64,000 nucleotides of DNA from Phalacrocorax aristotelis (taxonomy: Eukaryota; Chordata; Aves; Suliformes; Phalacrocoracidae). This document shows positions 62,501 to 64,000 of the stretch, one piece after another. Where the stretch lies: contig NC_134276.1 of NCBI RefSeq assembly GCF_949628215.1, positions 134,478,125 to 134,542,124 on the forward strand. The letters run 5' to 3'. The notes beneath the pieces were generated by a model. That model saw only the letters and a list, made by a program, of their open reading frames with translations. It was not told the DNA's origin and did no database searches. Numbering within the stretch: position 1 is the first letter of the stretch; each line of letters starts with the position of its first letter. A program made the translations under genes and the position numbers.

Positions 62501-62972
62501 GAAAGGGTCAGGATGGCACAAACGGTTTTCATCCAACAAGATTATGGACTAAGTTATACAGATACCTAAAACTATTTCAGGCAGCTAAAAACCCAAAGGA
62601 TCTGATGTTCTCTCACTTGTGTCATTTTATAAAAAGCATATAGTGAAACTCTGCTCTGTTGTGAGCAAAGAATCAGACCCAAACTGTTGAAGTCATATGA
62701 CAGATTTGCTCTACAAAGACAATGCCTTTTGGCCCATTCTTTCTGATGTTATCAGGATTTTCCCAAGCAGGTCCCAACACCCTTTCAAATACTCAAGTGT
62801 CTTCAGCCCAACTCCTTCAAGACACTGATTCACTCACCCCAGAAACTGCAGGGTAGGCTGGTCGTGGGAGACCAGGCAAGGCCATTTTACTATGGAAGGC
62901 AGTTGCAGAGATAATCTGGGCAGATGACATTGTAGCCATACTCTGCATGGCTTTATCTTTAGCTGCCTGGTC
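44417..62972 (-). CDS. TEAD4: TEAD4 transcription factor, 3' part of gene (8 coding exons, N-terminus outside window)
   Basis: This is a TEA-domain (TEF/RTEF-1) transcription factor. In the nucleus it binds M-CAT/GTIIC DNA elements and recruits YAP, TAZ or VGLL coactivators as the end point of Hippo signalling. The exons, in order on the minus strand, are 62838-62972, 61964-62007, 60884-60939, 60002-60132, 58866-59039, 48882-49022, 47254-47406 and 44417-44530. All introns begin GT and end AG, and the phases join to give 315 codons plus a stop. The visible part is the proline-rich linker and the complete YAP-binding domain. The family is about 430 residues long, so roughly 120 N-terminal residues, including the TEA DNA-binding domain, lie beyond position 64000. 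Paralogue choice: [20 protein letters not shown] and [11 protein letters not shown] fit TEAD4 as I remember it, while TEAD1 has LLCMACVFEVS. No stop, frameshift or missing key residue was seen. Confidence 0.95.
44531..47253 (-). other. TEAD4: Last TEAD4 intron (2.7 kb)
   Basis: This lies between the ENFTILQ exon and the final exon. It contains only short chance reading frames and mildly pyrimidine-rich stretches around 46980-47060. I saw no CR1, simple repeat or RNA gene. Confidence 0.85.
47254..47406 (-). CDS. TEAD4: TEAD4 exon: YAP-binding domain, helix-turn-helix part (51 codons)
   Basis: The exon has the acceptor cattgcag and donor gtggga and is 51 codons in phase 0. It reads [20 protein letters not shown], then [20 protein letters not shown] and [11 protein letters not shown]. 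This segment supplies the two helices (around [19 protein letters not shown]) that bind the YAP omega-loop and helix. [14 protein letters not shown] separates TEAD4 from TEAD1, which has ENGRFVYRINRSPM. Confidence 0.96.
48882..49022 (-). CDS. TEAD4: TEAD4 exon carrying the palmitoylated cysteine (47 codons)
   Basis: The exon has the acceptor ttttttggcag and donor gtaagg and is 47 codons in phase 0. It reads [20 protein letters not shown], then [20 protein letters not shown] and QVVEKVE. The cysteine in KVCSFGK (codon at 48915-48917) matches the cysteine that family members autopalmitoylate; the lipid fills a central pocket and stabilises the fold. It is intact here. A very long intron (9.8 kb) separates this exon from the preceding one. 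Confidence 0.96.
49023..58865 (-). other. TEAD4: Large TEAD4 intron (9.8 kb)
   Basis: This intron separates the YNKHLF exon from the ADLNTN exon. Apart from a run of about 15 T at 51358-51372 and a short hairpin near 56181-56204, I see no repeat or coding unit in it. It contains no recognisable CR1, which is unusual next to the CR1-rich left half of the window. Intronic enhancers are possible but cannot be read from one sequence. Confidence 0.85.
58866..59039 (-). CDS. TEAD4: TEAD4 exon: core of the YAP-binding domain (58 codons)
   Basis: The exon has the acceptor cttcttgcag and donor gtaagg and is exactly 58 codons. It begins [20 protein letters not shown] and continues [20 protein letters not shown], ending [30 protein letters not shown] is one of the most conserved stretches in the family and helps form the coactivator-binding surface. 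The only differences I noticed from mammalian TEAD4 are conservative ([10 protein letters not shown] for KDLFERGPSN). Confidence 0.96.
60002..60132 (-). CDS. TEAD4: TEAD4 exon: linker end and first strand of the YAP-binding domain
   Basis: The exon starts after the acceptor ...tgtgcatag with two bases completing a glycine, then runs 43 codons to the donor gtaaga. It reads [20 protein letters not shown] and then [20 protein letters not shown] with QDT at the end. The [14 protein letters not shown] stretch is the first beta strand of the immunoglobulin-like YAP-binding fold. The serine/proline-rich part before it is flexible linker and differs from mammals, as expected. Confidence 0.94.
60884..60939 (-). 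CDS. TEAD4: TEAD4 small linker exon (56 nt)
   Basis: The exon follows the acceptor ...ttccatag and ends before gtaggt. Its first base completes the aspartate codon from the 44-nt exon. It then reads [18 protein letters not shown], with a last G that starts the next codon. The sequence is nearly identical to the mammalian proline-rich linker, with one visible change (QQPY where mammals have QQTY). At 56 nt it also cannot be skipped alone without shifting the frame. Confidence 0.93.
61964..62007 (-). CDS. TEAD4: TEAD4 small linker exon (44 nt)
   Basis: The exon has a consensus acceptor (tctcttgcag) and donor (gtgagt). It encodes [14 protein letters not shown] plus two bases that complete an aspartate codon with the next exon. 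Human TEAD4 has FWQGALPGQAG at the same place. At 44 nt it is not a multiple of three, so skipping it alone would shift the frame. It is too short to be found by open-reading-frame search and was located from the flanking splice sites and the expected protein order. Confidence 0.92.
62838..62972 (-). CDS. TEAD4: TEAD4 exon: end of TEA-domain flank and start of linker (45 codons)
   Basis: The exon opens after the acceptor ...ctcatag and ends before the donor gtgagt, giving exactly 45 codons. It reads [20 protein letters not shown] followed by [14 protein letters not shown] and ends PAVSG. In TEAD proteins this segment directly follows the third helix of the TEA domain (the AREIQAKLK region). 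That helix is not in the window, so the upstream exons must lie to the right of 64000. The [11 protein letters not shown] part differs from the mammalian TEAD4 version and lies in the poorly conserved linker. Confidence 0.93.
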
Positions 62973-64000
62973 CTATGAGCAAAAGTGAAAAGAAGAAAAA
63001 CAATTATTATAAGGATAAACACGTTGCCTGGTCTAAAGCTGCATAACCAGGATTCTCATCAGCTTCTTTGTAGGGAGCAAGTGTCTCTCAAAACACGGGC
63101 AGCAGACTCACCAATAACTGTCCTAAGAACTCTTCAAAGTGTATAAGTCTTTCACCTATTACTATAGCTTCAGTAGTGATTAATCATCCTTTCTGAAATA
63201 TTGGGATCACTGGTTTAGACACTACTAAGCATTTATCCTTTCTGTCTGAAGGCTTTCAGCCATACAGCTGAAATGTTTTGTTATGGAAAGTACAATCCTA
63301 ATTGACTCGTGTTTTAATCATTGGTAAGAATATTCAATAGGAAAGACTTTTTGCTTATCAAAAACACCCTCTAAAAACAAGCTCACAAAAGGAGTTTGTC
63401 ATCATCGCTGCAAAAAGTCTACCTCAATTTGGGACTGCATTAGCCTCGGATAGAGGTGATCCTTTTATTCCCATCCTTGGGGAAACAGGAAATCTTAGTA
63501 ACCTCCCAGGGCATATACACAAGGGCGTTCCTTTTCGTGTTTTAACAGGGCTGTGGAACAGCATGTATTTTTACATGCAATGGCAGTGCAACAACTAGGA
63601 GGTCTGATGTATGTTTAAAATAAATAGCATTCTTCACTTCTTCCAAGGAATAAACAGACAAAGAGAAGCACTTCCCCACATTCTGCCTTTCCTCCTACAT
63701 GCCCTACAATTAATCTTCATCCTTCAAACACTCCACATTTAGCTGTGACATTACAAGGGCAATGCCACAGATGAATTCATGGCTTGGAGAGACTGCTGAA
63801 AGAGGCAAGCTCTTTCTGTCCTCTTCAGGCATTCTCACTTACCACTTTCATTCATTGAACAGCAGTAAGTTCTTACCCTTGGGTCTCCATTCTCTCTAAC
63901 CCCTCCACTTTCTTTAAGGTTTTCTAAAGTTCAGACCCAAGGGATTCTGATGTATCTAACACAAAAACATTTGGAGGAGGCATAACAAAAGCTCAAGAAT
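62973..64000 (-). other. TEAD4: TEAD4 intron, running off the right edge
   Basis: This is sequence upstream of the exon ending at 62972. I looked for the preceding exon (KQVSSHIQVLARRKAREIQ) on the minus strand and did not see it, so the segment is intron up to the window edge. No repeat was recognised. Confidence 0.75.

Noticed and set aside
1..64000. tRNA, rRNA, microRNA genes, CRISPR arrays and bacterial operons
   Set aside because: None seen by eye. The window has vertebrate splice sites and LINEs. A covariance-model search would be needed to exclude small RNA genes.

Overview
The window looks like vertebrate, almost certainly avian, nuclear DNA. It is AT-rich with one CpG island, has long non-coding stretches, and carries a split gene. 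Its only abundant interspersed repeat is the CR1 LINE, recognisable by its reverse-transcriptase remnants and by 3' ends of the form 'ttggactagatgat...ggtcccttccaac...attctatg'. No bacterial, plasmid, phage or CRISPR features were seen. I found no tRNA or rRNA gene by eye.

The one protein gene I can identify with confidence is the 3' three-quarters of TEAD4 (TEA-domain transcription factor, RTEF-1 type), on the minus strand from 62972 down to the stop at 44417. Eight coding exons are present with consensus splice sites and phases that join without a break. They give 315 codons plus a stop, covering the linker and the whole C-terminal YAP/TAZ-binding domain. The DNA-binding TEA domain lies beyond the right edge. 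A polyadenylation signal follows at 44326-44321.

Downstream of TEAD4 is about 10 kb of intergenic DNA (34000-44300), with a broken CR1 and a small degenerate coding-like tract on the plus strand. Next comes a strong CpG island (about 32740-34000). By vertebrate gene order (TEAD4 followed by TSPAN9 in the same orientation) it is best read as the minus-strand promoter and non-coding first exon of TSPAN9. If so, positions 1-32700 are the start of a long TSPAN9 first intron. No TSPAN9 coding exon is visible, so this part is inference.

The left 41 kb is studded with 5'-truncated CR1 copies in both orientations. These include one CR1 nested inside another (about 7560-10013), one split by a foreign quasi-repetitive block (29830-30985), and one fairly long copy (17150-19118) that keeps recognisable reverse-transcriptase motifs. 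I saw no CR1 in the right 23 kb, which holds TEAD4.

No convincing new biological system was found. The items most worth checking are the degenerate coding-like tract at 42363-43061, the paired quasi-repeat blocks near 30.2 and 36.3 kb, and the predicted TSPAN9 promoter.
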